From contig NZ_QBKI01000003.1 of the NCBI RefSeq assembly GCF_003054055.1, positions 310,001-374,000 of the forward strand: a stretch of DNA of 64,000 nt. The letters run 5' to 3'. Positions 17,323 to 24,901 of this stretch are shown here, piece after piece (the stretch's first letter is position 1; each line of letters begins with the position of its first letter). Both the position numbers and the translations under genes were made by a program. Source of the stretch: Pontibacter mucosus. Lineage in GTDB: Bacteria; Bacteroidota; Bacteroidia; Cytophagales; Hymenobacteraceae. The notes below the pieces were generated by a model. The model had not been told where the DNA came from. It did not search any database and was given only the letters and a program-made list of their open reading frames with translations.

Positions 17323-17790
17323 TGCTTAGGCATGCTGTTGCTGTTCCTGCCAATAGGAGCAGCAGGTCAGGAAAAGGAGCTGCCCAGGCAAGGGGCGTTG
17401 AAGGAGAGGCTCGCCTTCTGGAAAAACAACCGCTTTGATAAGGAGGGGCGCTACCACGGGCGCTGGAAAGTATACTTAGGAGATGACAAAAAGCTGATAC
17501 GGAACGGCCGTTTCCGGCATGGGGTAGAGGTGGGAAAGTGGAAATACTATTACCCGAGCGGCACGCTGTACATGCTCGAGAAGTACAACCGCCGCGACAA
17601 CAGCATTCAGGTTAGCAAGTACTATGAAAACGGAAGCCTTGCCCGCACCGGGACAGCCCGCATCATCCGCAGCACGTTTAAAGACCATTATTTCTGGTTT
17701 GGGGAATGGCAGGTGTACGACGAGCAAGGTGCTTTCTCCCACACCGAAACCTATAAAGAGGGCAACCTGGTGAGCAGCACTAAAAAGTAG
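17296..17790 (+). CDS. Exported MORN/YwqK-like repeat protein
   Basis: 164 residues with a signal peptide (hydrophobic core ILCLGMLLLFLPIGAAG, likely cleavage before QEK). The mature part holds three to four imperfect repeats of the form G-W-x-Y-Y-x-G-x-L: GRYHGRWKVYLGD, GVEVGKWKYYYPSGTLY, YYENGSLARTG, WFGEWQVYDEQGAFSH. These match the short beta-hairpin repeats of the YwqK/MORN-variant family common in exported Bacteroidota proteins, usually of unknown function. There is no toxin gene nearby, so the antitoxin name sometimes attached to this family is not supported here. A full AAGTATACTT palindrome lies within the gene (17468-17477). Confidence 0.78.
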   Translation: MAHLRVSILCLGMLLLFLPIGAAGQEKELPRQGALKERLAFWKNNRFDKEGRYHGRWKVYLGDDKKLIRNGRFRHGVEVGKWKYYYPSGTLYMLEKYNRRDNSIQVSKYYENGSLARTGTARIIRSTFKDHYFWFGEWQVYDEQGAFSHTETYKEGNLVSSTKK

Positions 17791-17829
17791 AAGTATAGCT
17801 AAACAAGTATAAGGATACGGAAATCAGCT

Positions 17830-18453
17830 TTAAACCAGCGTGTAGTAATCCTCTTTCTCCTTATCGTGGAGCAGCAGGTAGCCGTGGATCACCAGCTTCA
17901 CCAGGGTACGGTAAGCACGCCGCTCTGACAGGTTGGCCAGCTTCATGAACTGGCGAAGCGTAACGCGCTGGTGCAGGCGCAGGTACTCCAGCACAGCCTC
18001 TTCGTGACGGTTGAGTGGCAGGGGCTCAAACTGCTCAGGCTCCTGTTGCAGCACCTTGTCAACCATTTTGCTTGTCTGCACACTGGTATCCTTTACCCGC
18101 ACGTAGCCGCGCCAGTCGTCCTCTTTTAGCTTGGCAAAGTGCGGTTTGTGGGCGCTCTCCGGAATCGTCACTTTCAGCACCACTTTGCCGCTATCCTGCT
18201 CCATCTCCTCATACAGCAACTGTACCGGCGGGTCGCAGTAGAAGTCGGCGGCCAGTTGCAGCGTGTGCTTCTCCTCTTCCGGGTCCACGCCGGTTACGTA
18301 ACCGTTATCCTTCACACCCACCAGTATAACGCCACCGCGCGTGTTGGCAAAGGAAACCATGGTCCGGGCAATTTTCTCTGGCTTCGTCACGCGTTGCTTA
18401 AAGTCTACGCTGTCGTTTTCGCCTTCCCAGATCAGGCGTTGCAGTTCGTCCAT
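17830..18453 (-). CDS. AlbA_2 (Schlafen-type AAA_4) domain protein with winged helix
   Basis: 207 residues. The N-terminal half is an AlbA_2/Schlafen-like putative ATP- or nucleic-acid-binding domain: ENDSVDFKQRV, ARTMVSFANTRGGVILVGV (the family signature), DNGYVTGVDP, then PESAHKPHF. The C-terminal 60 residues (NRHEEAVLEYLRLHQRVTL and onward) look like a winged helix. Such proteins are often called transcriptional regulators or helicase-related, without firm biochemistry. Convergent with the MORN-like gene across a 39-base spacer holding two AAGTATA motifs and no hairpin. Confidence 0.85.
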   Translation of the reverse strand: MDELQRLIWEGENDSVDFKQRVTKPEKIARTMVSFANTRGGVILVGVKDNGYVTGVDPEEEKHTLQLAADFYCDPPVQLLYEEMEQDSGKVVLKVTIPESAHKPHFAKLKEDDWRGYVRVKDTSVQTSKMVDKVLQQEPEQFEPLPLNRHEEAVLEYLRLHQRVTLRQFMKLANLSERRAYRTLVKLVIHGYLLLHDKEKEDYYTLV

Positions 18454-18568
18454 AGTTGTAGGAGGGATTTAGATAATAAACTTAAAAGAAAAGCTATTGT
18501 TGCAGGGAAAACGGGCGATTCTTTGGTGTGGAAGTATAGTCTGAAGTGTGTATAATTCGATATAAACA

Positions 18569-18595
18569 AAAAGCGAGCCGAAAAGGCTCGCTTTC
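18569..18595 (-). terminator. Terminator after the DUF3127 gene
   Basis: Perfect 10-bp stem AAAGCGAGCC (18570-18579) and GGCTCGCTTT (18585-18594), 5-base loop, with A-rich sequence on the left that reads as T-rich in the leftward direction. Confidence 0.85.
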
Positions 18596-18620
18596 AATGT
18601 TATACGAATAATGGTTTGCC

Positions 18621-18992
18621 TTAGAAAGGCAGGTCGTTGTCTGCGTCGCTGCTGTAGAAGGACGGAGCGTCCTGCTGTGGGGCACCCATGCCGGCACCAC
18701 CGTCAAAACCGTTAGACGCTGGCTCCATTCTCCAGGCCTGCAGGTTGGTAAAGTACATGGTCTGTCCGTTTTTAGTGAAGGGCTTTCCGGTCAGGTTAAA
18801 GGTAACTTTCACCTCGTCGCCGTTCTTATAGGAGTCCAGCAGGCTGCACTTGTCCTGCGTGAGTTGGAACTTCACATACTGCGTGTAAGAGCCATCCGGA
18901 ATCTCCAGAACAAACTCGCGCTTTCTGAACTTGTCGCTGATCTGTTGCTCTTCAAAGACTTCGTACAGCTTACCTTGGATATCAAAAGACAT
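18621..18992 (-). CDS. DUF3127 OB-fold protein with SSB-like C-terminal tail
   Basis: 123 residues. The first 90 form the DUF3127 domain typical of Bacteroidota (IQGKLYEVFEEQQISDKFRK, REFVLEI, YTQYVKFQLTQDKCSLLD, GDEVKVTFNLTGKPF, then YFTNLQAWRME), predicted to be an OB fold. A Gly/Ala/Gln linker follows and the protein ends DADNDLPF. That acidic ending with a terminal Pro-Phe is the same kind of tip that single-stranded DNA-binding proteins use to recruit repair and replication partners. This suggests a role in single-stranded nucleic-acid binding, as inference. A TATCTTTG box (TAnnTTTG) lies upstream on the minus strand at 19035-19028. Confidence 0.85.
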   Translation of the reverse strand: MSFDIQGKLYEVFEEQQISDKFRKREFVLEIPDGSYTQYVKFQLTQDKCSLLDSYKNGDEVKVTFNLTGKPFTKNGQTMYFTNLQAWRMEPASNGFDGGAGMGAPQQDAPSFYSSDADNDLPF

Positions 18993-19027
18993 AGTAATTA
19001 GGTTATTTTGTGTGTTGTCAATACAGA

Positions 19028-19035
19028 CAAAGATA
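19028..19035 (-). promoter_or_regulatory. -7 promoter box for the DUF3127 gene
   Basis: Minus strand TATCTTTG matches TAnnTTTG exactly, 36 bases before the start codon. No TTTG was seen at the expected distance upstream, so only half of the consensus is present. Confidence 0.45.
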
Positions 19036-19166
19036 ACTAAAATCCTGCTTATTTAGGTCCATTTCCCGGCATCAAATGTATAAAAAAGTAAACCCGTAAA
19101 CGCTGCCCGAACGGGTGAGGCTAAAAAGGCGTACAGGGTAGCAAACAAAGTATAAACTGACAAACC

Positions 19167-20099
19167 ATGCATAAAACAGCGATTGCCATACATGGCGGGG
19201 CGGGCACCATCACCCAGGCAAACTTATCTCCCGAGCAGGACAAGGCGTACCGTGCCGCCCTGAAAAAAGCGGTGGAGGCGGGACACCAGGTGCTGGAGCG
19301 TGGCGGCTCGGCGCTGGATGCGGTGGAACTGGCCGTGGTGCACCTGGAGGACTCGCCTTTGTTTAACGCCGGGCGCGGGTCCGTTTTTACCAAGGAGGGC
19401 AAGCACGAGATGGACGCTGCCATTATGTGCGGCAAAACTTTGGAGGCAGGTGCACTGGCCGGCGTGAGAAGTATAAAAAACCCGGTGAAATTGGCCCGTG
19501 CCATTATGGAGCATTCCGACCACGTGATACTGAGCGGCTACGGAGCAGAGGAGTTTGCGCTCTCCTACGGGTTGGAGTTCGCCCCCGAGGCCTACTTCTT
19601 CGACAAGTATAGGTATGAGCAGTGGAGCGAGGTGCGCGATTCGGATATTTTCATGCTGGACCACACCGCGCAGCGGGATGAGAAATTTGGGACAGTAGGG
19701 GCCGTGGCGGTGGATCAAGAGGGCAATGTGGCCTCGGCAACCTCTACGGGTGGCATGACCAACAAGCGCTACAACCGCATCGGCGATACGCCTATTATCG
19801 GGTCGGGAACCTACGCCAACAACCAAACCTGCGCCATTTCCTGCACCGGCCACGGGGAGTTTTTCATCCGGGCGGTGGTGGCCTACGACGTGTCCTGCTT
19901 GATGGAGTATAAAGGTTATACCTTGCAAAAAGCCTGCGAGGAAGTTGTGCTGAAAAAGCTGGTGAAATTCGGGGGAGAGGGAGGCCTGATCGCGGTAACC
20001 CCATCCGCAGAGGTGGCCCTGGTGTTTAACTCCGAAGGCATGTACCGCGCCAGCAAGAGCACCGGCGAAGAGACGCTGGTGGCCATTTACAAAGAGTAG
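19167..20099 (+). CDS. Isoaspartyl peptidase / plant-type L-asparaginase
   Basis: A 310-residue N-terminal nucleophile hydrolase. It begins AIAIHGGAGTI, has the alpha-subunit marker FNAGRGSVFT and the self-cleavage site KFGTVGAVAVD. Thr176 would become the N-terminal nucleophile of the beta subunit after autoproteolysis. STGGMTNKRYNRIGDTPIIG and GTGTY-like GSGTYANN supply the substrate pocket, and the C-terminal SCTGHGEFFIR is conserved. It removes beta-aspartyl residues from isoaspartyl dipeptides and hydrolyses asparagine. With the cyanophycinase encoded at 20821-21720 it could finish degradation of beta-Asp-Arg dipeptides. No signal peptide. Convergent with the HAD gene across only 10 bases. 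Confidence 0.94.
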   Translation: MHKTAIAIHGGAGTITQANLSPEQDKAYRAALKKAVEAGHQVLERGGSALDAVELAVVHLEDSPLFNAGRGSVFTKEGKHEMDAAIMCGKTLEAGALAGVRSIKNPVKLARAIMEHSDHVILSGYGAEEFALSYGLEFAPEAYFFDKYRYEQWSEVRDSDIFMLDHTAQRDEKFGTVGAVAVDQEGNVASATSTGGMTNKRYNRIGDTPIIGSGTYANNQTCAISCTGHGEFFIRAVVAYDVSCLMEYKGYTLQKACEEVVLKKLVKFGGEGGLIAVTPSAEVALVFNSEGMYRASKSTGEETLVAIYKE

Positions 20100-20109
20100 A
20101 TTTTATACT

Positions 20110-20736
20110 TTATTTATTGGCTAACAGCTCCCCAAGCTCACTGAAGTGGGAGATGGCATGGGTGGCGTGCGTGGAGTGGTTGCCGTTTTTGCTATAGAGT
20201 ACGGTAGTCAGGCCCAGTTCCTTTCCTGCCTTTATTTCCGACTCCGGATCGTCGCCCACCACCCATACTTCCGAGGTATCTAAGGTATAACGCTCCAGTA
20301 TACTTTCAAAGACATCCTTCTTGGTCTGCTTCGTTTTGCTGGGGTCCACGATATGGATTTCGGCAAAGTCCTTTTCCAGACCGAGTTGGTCTACTTTGCT
20401 TTGCTGCATTTTGGTGTAGCCGGTGGTTACCAGAAACTTCTGATGCGGCAGCTCGCGCAGGTGGGCGTAATCCTCAAAGGGAGGAAATTCCTTCTCATAA
20501 GCCAGGTTCTGCAGAATGCTGTCGCCCTCTTCCTTTAATTCCTTGCTGAACTTATATTTCGCCGCCACTTTCTGGAAAGGGATGCGCATCATGTCCTGCT
20601 TAATGTCCTCCAGTTCTCCTTCATAGTCCGAGCTTTGTTGCAGTACATCGAAAACAGGCTTGAATAACTCCTCGCCGATAGACGGCACAGGGTAAATGGT
20701 ATTGTCCAGGTCCAGGATAAGGGCTTTAACGCTCAT
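20110..20736 (-). CDS. HAD-superfamily hydrolase, pyrimidine 5'-nucleotidase-like
   Basis: 208 residues. Motif I is LILDLDNTIYP (Asp9 nucleophile, Asp11), motif II lies in KFLVTTGYTKMQ, motif III Lys in the TKQTKKD region, and motif IV is VVGDDPESEIKAGKELG. The DLDNTLY-like motif I and helical C1 cap fit the pyrimidine 5'-nucleotidase/GmhB-like subgroup, but substrate prediction in HAD enzymes is unreliable. It stands between the isoaspartyl peptidase and the cyanophycinase and reads with the latter (84 bases apart), so it may share transcription with it. Motifs AAGTATA overlap both ends. Confidence 0.85.
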   Translation of the reverse strand: MSVKALILDLDNTIYPVPSIGEELFKPVFDVLQQSSDYEGELEDIKQDMMRIPFQKVAAKYKFSKELKEEGDSILQNLAYEKEFPPFEDYAHLRELPHQKFLVTTGYTKMQQSKVDQLGLEKDFAEIHIVDPSKTKQTKKDVFESILERYTLDTSEVWVVGDDPESEIKAGKELGLTTVLYSKNGNHSTHATHAISHFSELGELLANK

Positions 20737-20820
20737 AGTACATACTTTCTGGTAAATAGTTTGTTGCTCTCCCTAAATCCCAAGGGGCGGGATATGTTTT
20801 TAGCTTCCCGAATAGCGGTC

Positions 20821-21720
20821 TTATACTTTATGGTTAACTTCCTGCAGGCGGGTTTCCCAGTACGCTTCCTTGCTTTTATAAAAGGTGCGGGCGTTGATGT
20901 CATACAGGTTGCCCTTGGCCAGTACGTGCATCACCATGTGGTCGATGGCGACCGGACGACCTTCCTCCACCTCCTGTATGTTGGTGTACCTCACCTCGTG
21001 CCCATCGGCAATGACCACCAGGTTTGAGCCAATCGTTTCAATCTTGTGGCCCTCGGTTATCAGTACGCCTGTGTCTTCGCCCAAGCCAATGCCGATGGTT
21101 TTAGGGTGTGTTACCACAGCCTCCATCAAACGACCGAAACGGCCCCGGATAACGAAATGGGTGTCGATGATCACGCCGTCGATAAGGCTGAGGCCATGGC
21201 CCATTTTCACTGCCCCGCGCAGCAGCGATTCTGTCGCACTGCCGCCCTTTATCATGTGTTTTGACATGGCCATGGCCCCGGCGCTGGTGCCGGCATACAC
21301 AAAATCCTCGTTCTGGTAGCGGTCTTTCAGGGTGTCCAGCAGTTCGGTGCCCAGGAACATGCGCGTGATGCGCGACTGGTCGCCGCCGCTGAACATGATG
21401 CCGTCGCAGTCGCGGACGCGGCGCAGGTACTCCGGCTTCAGGGCATCGTCCTCGTGGCGGATGTGCATCAGGTGCACGTTTTCCACGCCCAGAATGCCAA
21501 ATGCGCTGGTGTAGCGCTCGCCCACTTCCTCCGGAATCATGGAGGCGGTGGTAACTACTTCTATATGAGGTTTCTTTGCCGGAATCTCTTTCAGAAAACG
21601 CTTCAATATGCCCAGCTCAAAAAAGTCGAGGTAGTACTTCTTCTTTGATTTAGGGTTTGGGTAAGAACCTTTATCCTCGTTACCGCCAATCGCAATCAGT
21701 TTTCCTTTTGGTTTCTCCAC
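20821..21720 (-). CDS. cphB: Cyanophycinase (peptidase S51)
   Basis: 299 residues. It opens KLIAIGGNEDKG and carries the S51 nucleophile elbow YAGTSAGAMAMS with Ser146, MFSGGDQSRI before it and THFVIRGRFGRL after it, all typical of cyanophycinase. The enzyme cuts multi-L-arginyl-poly-L-aspartate (cyanophycin) into beta-Asp-Arg dipeptides. It lacks a signal peptide, so an intracellular form is likely. No cyanophycin synthetase (cphA) lies in the window. The isoaspartyl peptidase two genes away could process its product. The stop codon lies within an AAGTATA motif (the last codons read AAA GTA TAA). Confidence 0.93.
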   Translation of the reverse strand: MEKPKGKLIAIGGNEDKGSYPNPKSKKKYYLDFFELGILKRFLKEIPAKKPHIEVVTTASMIPEEVGERYTSAFGILGVENVHLMHIRHEDDALKPEYLRRVRDCDGIMFSGGDQSRITRMFLGTELLDTLKDRYQNEDFVYAGTSAGAMAMSKHMIKGGSATESLLRGAVKMGHGLSLIDGVIIDTHFVIRGRFGRLMEAVVTHPKTIGIGLGEDTGVLITEGHKIETIGSNLVVIADGHEVRYTNIQEVEEGRPVAIDHMVMHVLAKGNLYDINARTFYKSKEAYWETRLQEVNHKV

Positions 21721-22038
21721 GGGTGTCGTTTTCTCTGTTTTAATTCTTGCCTACAAAGCTGTGGCGCGCAGGGCGAGCACACACTATGATTACAGTATTC
21801 CGCCAAAATCGTTTCATTCCGGGCAAAAGTATGGGCAGAGGGGCAGGGCTAACGGGAGAAAGAGCAAAGGTTTATAAAGTCCATATATATGATTAATCAT
21901 ATTAAAAGGTATGTTACTGAGAAAATAAATGTGTTGGCGAATAAAAAGTGATATTGGTAAACCCACCCGACATGAGCCCGTATAGTAGGTCTAAACAAGC
22001 AAAAAGCTTATTTAACAAACGCGTAACCTTTCCAAGCT
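21721..22038. other. Spacer with a perfect 16-bp palindrome
   Basis: No gene. Both flanking genes are read away from this stretch, so it must hold two promoters. No full TTTG-N19-TAnnTTTG pair is evident. The only strong structure is the palindrome at 21887-21902. Confidence 0.6.
21887..21902. promoter_or_regulatory. Perfect palindrome, candidate operator
   Basis: ATATGATTAATCATAT, 16 bp with perfect dyad symmetry, 136 bases before the DUF892 start. The TGAT/ATCA half-sites recall CRP/FNR-family sites but the spacing is too short. It is A/T-only at the ends, so chance is possible. Confidence 0.45.
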
Positions 22039-22527
22039 ATGAAACTAAACAATTTACAGGATCTCCTGATCCACGAACTCAGAGACATCTACAACGCCGA
22101 GCAGCAAATCACCAAAGCGCTGCCTAAGATGATCAAGGCGACATCCTCTACGCAGTTAAAGAGTGCCTTTGAGGAGCACTTGATGGTTACGGAAAAGCAA
22201 ATAGAGCGTCTCGATAAAGTGTTTGAGATAATAGGAGAGAAGTCCACCGGAGAGAAGTGCAAGGCCATGGAAGGAATCATTCGGGAGGCCGAAACGATGT
22301 TGAGCGAGCGGGCCGATAGCAGTGTAATGGATGCCGCCCTGATTGCCTCCGCCCAGCGCGTGGAGCACTACGAGATTGCCGCCTACGGTACAGTTTGTAC
22401 CTATGCCAAGCAACTGGGTATGAACGATGTGCTGGACCTGCTGCACAAAACGCTGGAGGAAGAGAAAATGACCGATGAGAAGCTTACCATGATTGCAGAG
22501 AAATCTGTGAACCTGAAAGCGCAGTAA
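22039..22527 (+). CDS. DUF892 (YciE/YciF) ferritin-like protein
   Basis: 162 residues, nearly all helical. The start MKLNNLQDLLIHELRDIYNAEQQI and the later QRVEHYEIAAYGTVCTYAKQLG and DLLHKTLEEEK match YciE/YciF family members. Their Glu and His residues in the four-helix bundle (EHLMVTEKQ, VEHYE, LEEEK) form a putative di-metal site. In Escherichia coli yciEF are stress and stationary-phase (RpoS) genes; here the gene stands alone with its own terminator. Osmotic or desiccation stress is a reasonable guess from family behaviour only. Confidence 0.9.
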   Translation: MKLNNLQDLLIHELRDIYNAEQQITKALPKMIKATSSTQLKSAFEEHLMVTEKQIERLDKVFEIIGEKSTGEKCKAMEGIIREAETMLSERADSSVMDAALIASAQRVEHYEIAAYGTVCTYAKQLGMNDVLDLLHKTLEEEKMTDEKLTMIAEKSVNLKAQ

Positions 22528-22548
22528 AGAACCAAAGATACGTAGGAA

Positions 22549-22610
22549 GGCTCTGTACCTTCACCTGGCTCCACCAAGCAGGTCAGAAGGTTACAGAGCT
22601 TTCCGTTTTC
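22549..22610 (+). terminator. Terminator of the DUF892 gene
   Basis: Interrupted stem: GCTCTGTA, CCTTC and ACCTG (22550-22566) pair with CAGGT, GAAGG and TACAGAGC (22579-22599). TTTCCGTTTT follows. Confidence 0.65.
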
Positions 22611-22623
22611 AGAAACAAGTATA

Positions 22624-22658
22624 AAAAAGGGGCTGCCATACGTTGGCAGCCCCTTTTT
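22624..22658. terminator. Bidirectional terminator between convergent genes
   Basis: Perfect 15-bp stem AAAAAGGGGCTGCCA (22624-22638) and TGGCAGCCCCTTTTT (22644-22658), 5-base loop. An AAGTATA motif abuts the left side (22617-22623). It can serve the leftward M1 peptidase gene and back up the rightward one. Confidence 0.9.
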
Positions 22659-22678
22659 AGTGTTATGGTACTTGGAAA

Positions 22679-24577
22679 TTATTTAAGCATGTCGTCCAGC
22701 GAGACGGTGGCTACAGCGTGGTAGTTCGGACGGGCCTTGGCATAAATGGCCAGGGCTTTTTTCTTGCCTTCCGGCGTGGCAGCCAGCGCCTTATAAATCG
22801 GCACCAGGAACTTGCGTCTGCCCACATTCGTCAGGAACGTTTCCAGCGCTTTGTCGGCGGTCGTGTACTTGTTGTTGATGGCGTGGATGAACCAGGCAGC
22901 CAGCACCTCGGAGTTGCCGGAGTTGGTGAAGTTAAAGGCCTTGTCCAGGTCAGCCATCTGCTGTTGGCTCATGCCGGCAGGCAGCATGCGGATAAAGTGC
23001 AACCACTCGTGGCTCGACCAGTCCTTGGTGTTCAGCTGCGCGGCGGGCGTGCCGCTCTGCCAGCTTCGGAAGGCGTCCTCTACCTTGGCAAAACGTGTGC
23101 TGGTAGGCGCCTCAAATCCTTCCGGTAAGCCCGGAGAGAAAATCCAGCCCTCAACATTAATCTGCTTGGCCAGCTGCTCATCACCTTTTATCAACTCGGT
23201 GCGCAGGAAGTTCAGGAACTTGTCGGTGTCGGTGCTCTGGAAAGCAAACGTATTGAAGTAGCTGTTCAGGAACGCGTCGAATTTCTCGCGTCCTACTGCT
23301 TTCTCTATGTTCTGCAGGAAGAAATTCCCTTTCTCATACGCGATGTCGGTCAATCCTTCGTCCGGGTCGCGGCCTTCCAGGTCCAACTTCAGGCGGGTGT
23401 CCTCGCTGTTTGCGCCCAGATCGTTGATGGTGTTTTGCAGGTCCTGGTAGCCCAGCACGTTGAGCATGTCGGCGTAGTCCTTGCCGTATACTTCCTCCAT
23501 GATGCGGCGCTCAAAGTATACGGTAAAGCCCTCGTTGAGCCAGAAGTCATCCCAGGTGGCGTTGGTAACCAGGTTGCCGCTCCAGCTATGCGCCAGCTCA
23601 TGCGCAATGAGGCTTGTCAGGGAACGGTCTTTGGCCAGCACCGTAGGTGTCACAAAGGTTAGGCGCGGGTTCTCCATCCCCCCGAACGGGAACGAAGGCG
23701 GCAGCACCAACAGGTCGTAGCGGTCCCATCTATACTTGCCGTAGAGCTTCTCGGCGGCTTCCAGCATCTTGTCCATCTCGGCAAACTCGTGGGTAGCGGC
23801 TTTAATGGTGGCAGGCTCCGCGTAAATACCTGTCTGCGGCCCGATTTTCTCAAACACCAAATCACCCACCGAAAGCGCCATCAGGTAAGAGGGGATCGGC
23901 TGCTTCATCTCAAAAGTATAAACGCCTTCCGCATTCTTTTCCACCGGGTTCTCGGCGCTCATCACGGCCAGCAACTCTTTTGGCACTTTCACCTTGGCAC
24001 TGTACGTAATGCGTACACCGGGGCTGTCCTGGATCGGAATCCAGGTGCGGGCAAGTATGGCCTGCGACTGCGTGAACAGGAACGGGTGCTTTTTACCGGC
24101 TGTCTGCTGCGGGTTGAGCCACTGCAGGGCGGCTGCATCCGGGGAGGTTTTATACTTGATGGTTACCTTCCTGGTGTCCGGCTTAATGGTCACCGTTAAG
24201 GGGCGGCCCAGGTACTGCTGCTCCTCACCCAGTTCAAAGGCAGTTTCCTCCTGATTATCGCCCAGGTATACTTTCTCAACCTGCAGGCCCCGCGTGTCAA
24301 ACACAATTTTGTCGGTGCCGGTCTTGTTTTCGATTAGGTAGGAGGCGGTGCCGCTCAGCACCTTTTCGTTAAAATTAACGTCGATGTCCAGGTCCAGGTG
24401 GGTGGCCACGGCCTCAGCCGGTTTGGCGAAGCTGTGAACGTCGTTCGGCGTTTGCTGCGTAGCATTCTGCGCTGCGGTCATAGTCTCAGTTTCGTTAGTG
24501 GTGCTGGAGGAACAGGAGGCAAATTGCAAGCTTCCCGCCAGGCCAAGCCCTAGTAAACAACGGTGGTAGTATTTCAT
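22679..24577 (-). CDS. M1 family aminopeptidase, leukotriene A4 hydrolase-like lipoprotein
   Basis: 632 residues. The lipoprotein signal ends FASC, giving Cys22, followed by a Ser/Thr linker. The gluzincin core has the substrate-binding GGMENPRLTF and the zinc site HELAHSW (His326, Glu327, His330) with third ligand Glu349 in WLNEGFTVYFE. The sequence around it (SLIAHELAHSWSGNLVTN) closely resembles leukotriene A4 hydrolase, and the C-terminal 150 residues fit the helical LTA4H domain. Expected role: aminopeptidase acting on peptides in the periplasm or at the cell surface. Six exact AAGTATA motifs lie in the gene. Confidence 0.94.
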   Translation of the reverse strand: MKYYHRCLLGLGLAGSLQFASCSSSTTNETETMTAAQNATQQTPNDVHSFAKPAEAVATHLDLDIDVNFNEKVLSGTASYLIENKTGTDKIVFDTRGLQVEKVYLGDNQEETAFELGEEQQYLGRPLTVTIKPDTRKVTIKYKTSPDAAALQWLNPQQTAGKKHPFLFTQSQAILARTWIPIQDSPGVRITYSAKVKVPKELLAVMSAENPVEKNAEGVYTFEMKQPIPSYLMALSVGDLVFEKIGPQTGIYAEPATIKAATHEFAEMDKMLEAAEKLYGKYRWDRYDLLVLPPSFPFGGMENPRLTFVTPTVLAKDRSLTSLIAHELAHSWSGNLVTNATWDDFWLNEGFTVYFERRIMEEVYGKDYADMLNVLGYQDLQNTINDLGANSEDTRLKLDLEGRDPDEGLTDIAYEKGNFFLQNIEKAVGREKFDAFLNSYFNTFAFQSTDTDKFLNFLRTELIKGDEQLAKQINVEGWIFSPGLPEGFEAPTSTRFAKVEDAFRSWQSGTPAAQLNTKDWSSHEWLHFIRMLPAGMSQQQMADLDKAFNFTNSGNSEVLAAWFIHAINNKYTTADKALETFLTNVGRRKFLVPIYKALAATPEGKKKALAIYAKARPNYHAVATVSLDDMLK

Positions 24578-24901
24578 GGGTTTTGTTGCGGTAATTTTTG
24601 GGTAAGATAGCTAATCCGCGCGAATACTTAAAACAAGGACTGGCGCCGGTGATGGGGCAGGAGGCACTGCAAAGTATAAATCCGCAGCCGGCAAGGGTCC
24701 TAACATTGCATCCTGAAAGTATAAAGTATAGCCTGCCGAAGACCGGAAAACATTTTGCCGGATTTTGAAGTACTAAAAGCTAAAATGCATCTGTAACCTT
24801 ACTCAGCAACTTTAGCATTGCACTAAAATTATATTCTTTCGAAAGTATAAGCTACCCTGGCGGTTGCCGCAATAAAGTATGGCTGAGCAAAAATAATTAA
24901 A
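24578..24901. other. Divergent promoter spacer with motif cluster
   Basis: Between divergent genes. It contains four exact AAGTATA motifs (24672, 24717, 24724, 24843), all in the same orientation, two of them only 7 bases apart. No convincing TTTG/TAnnTTTG pair was found on either strand, and no hairpin. Confidence 0.6.
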
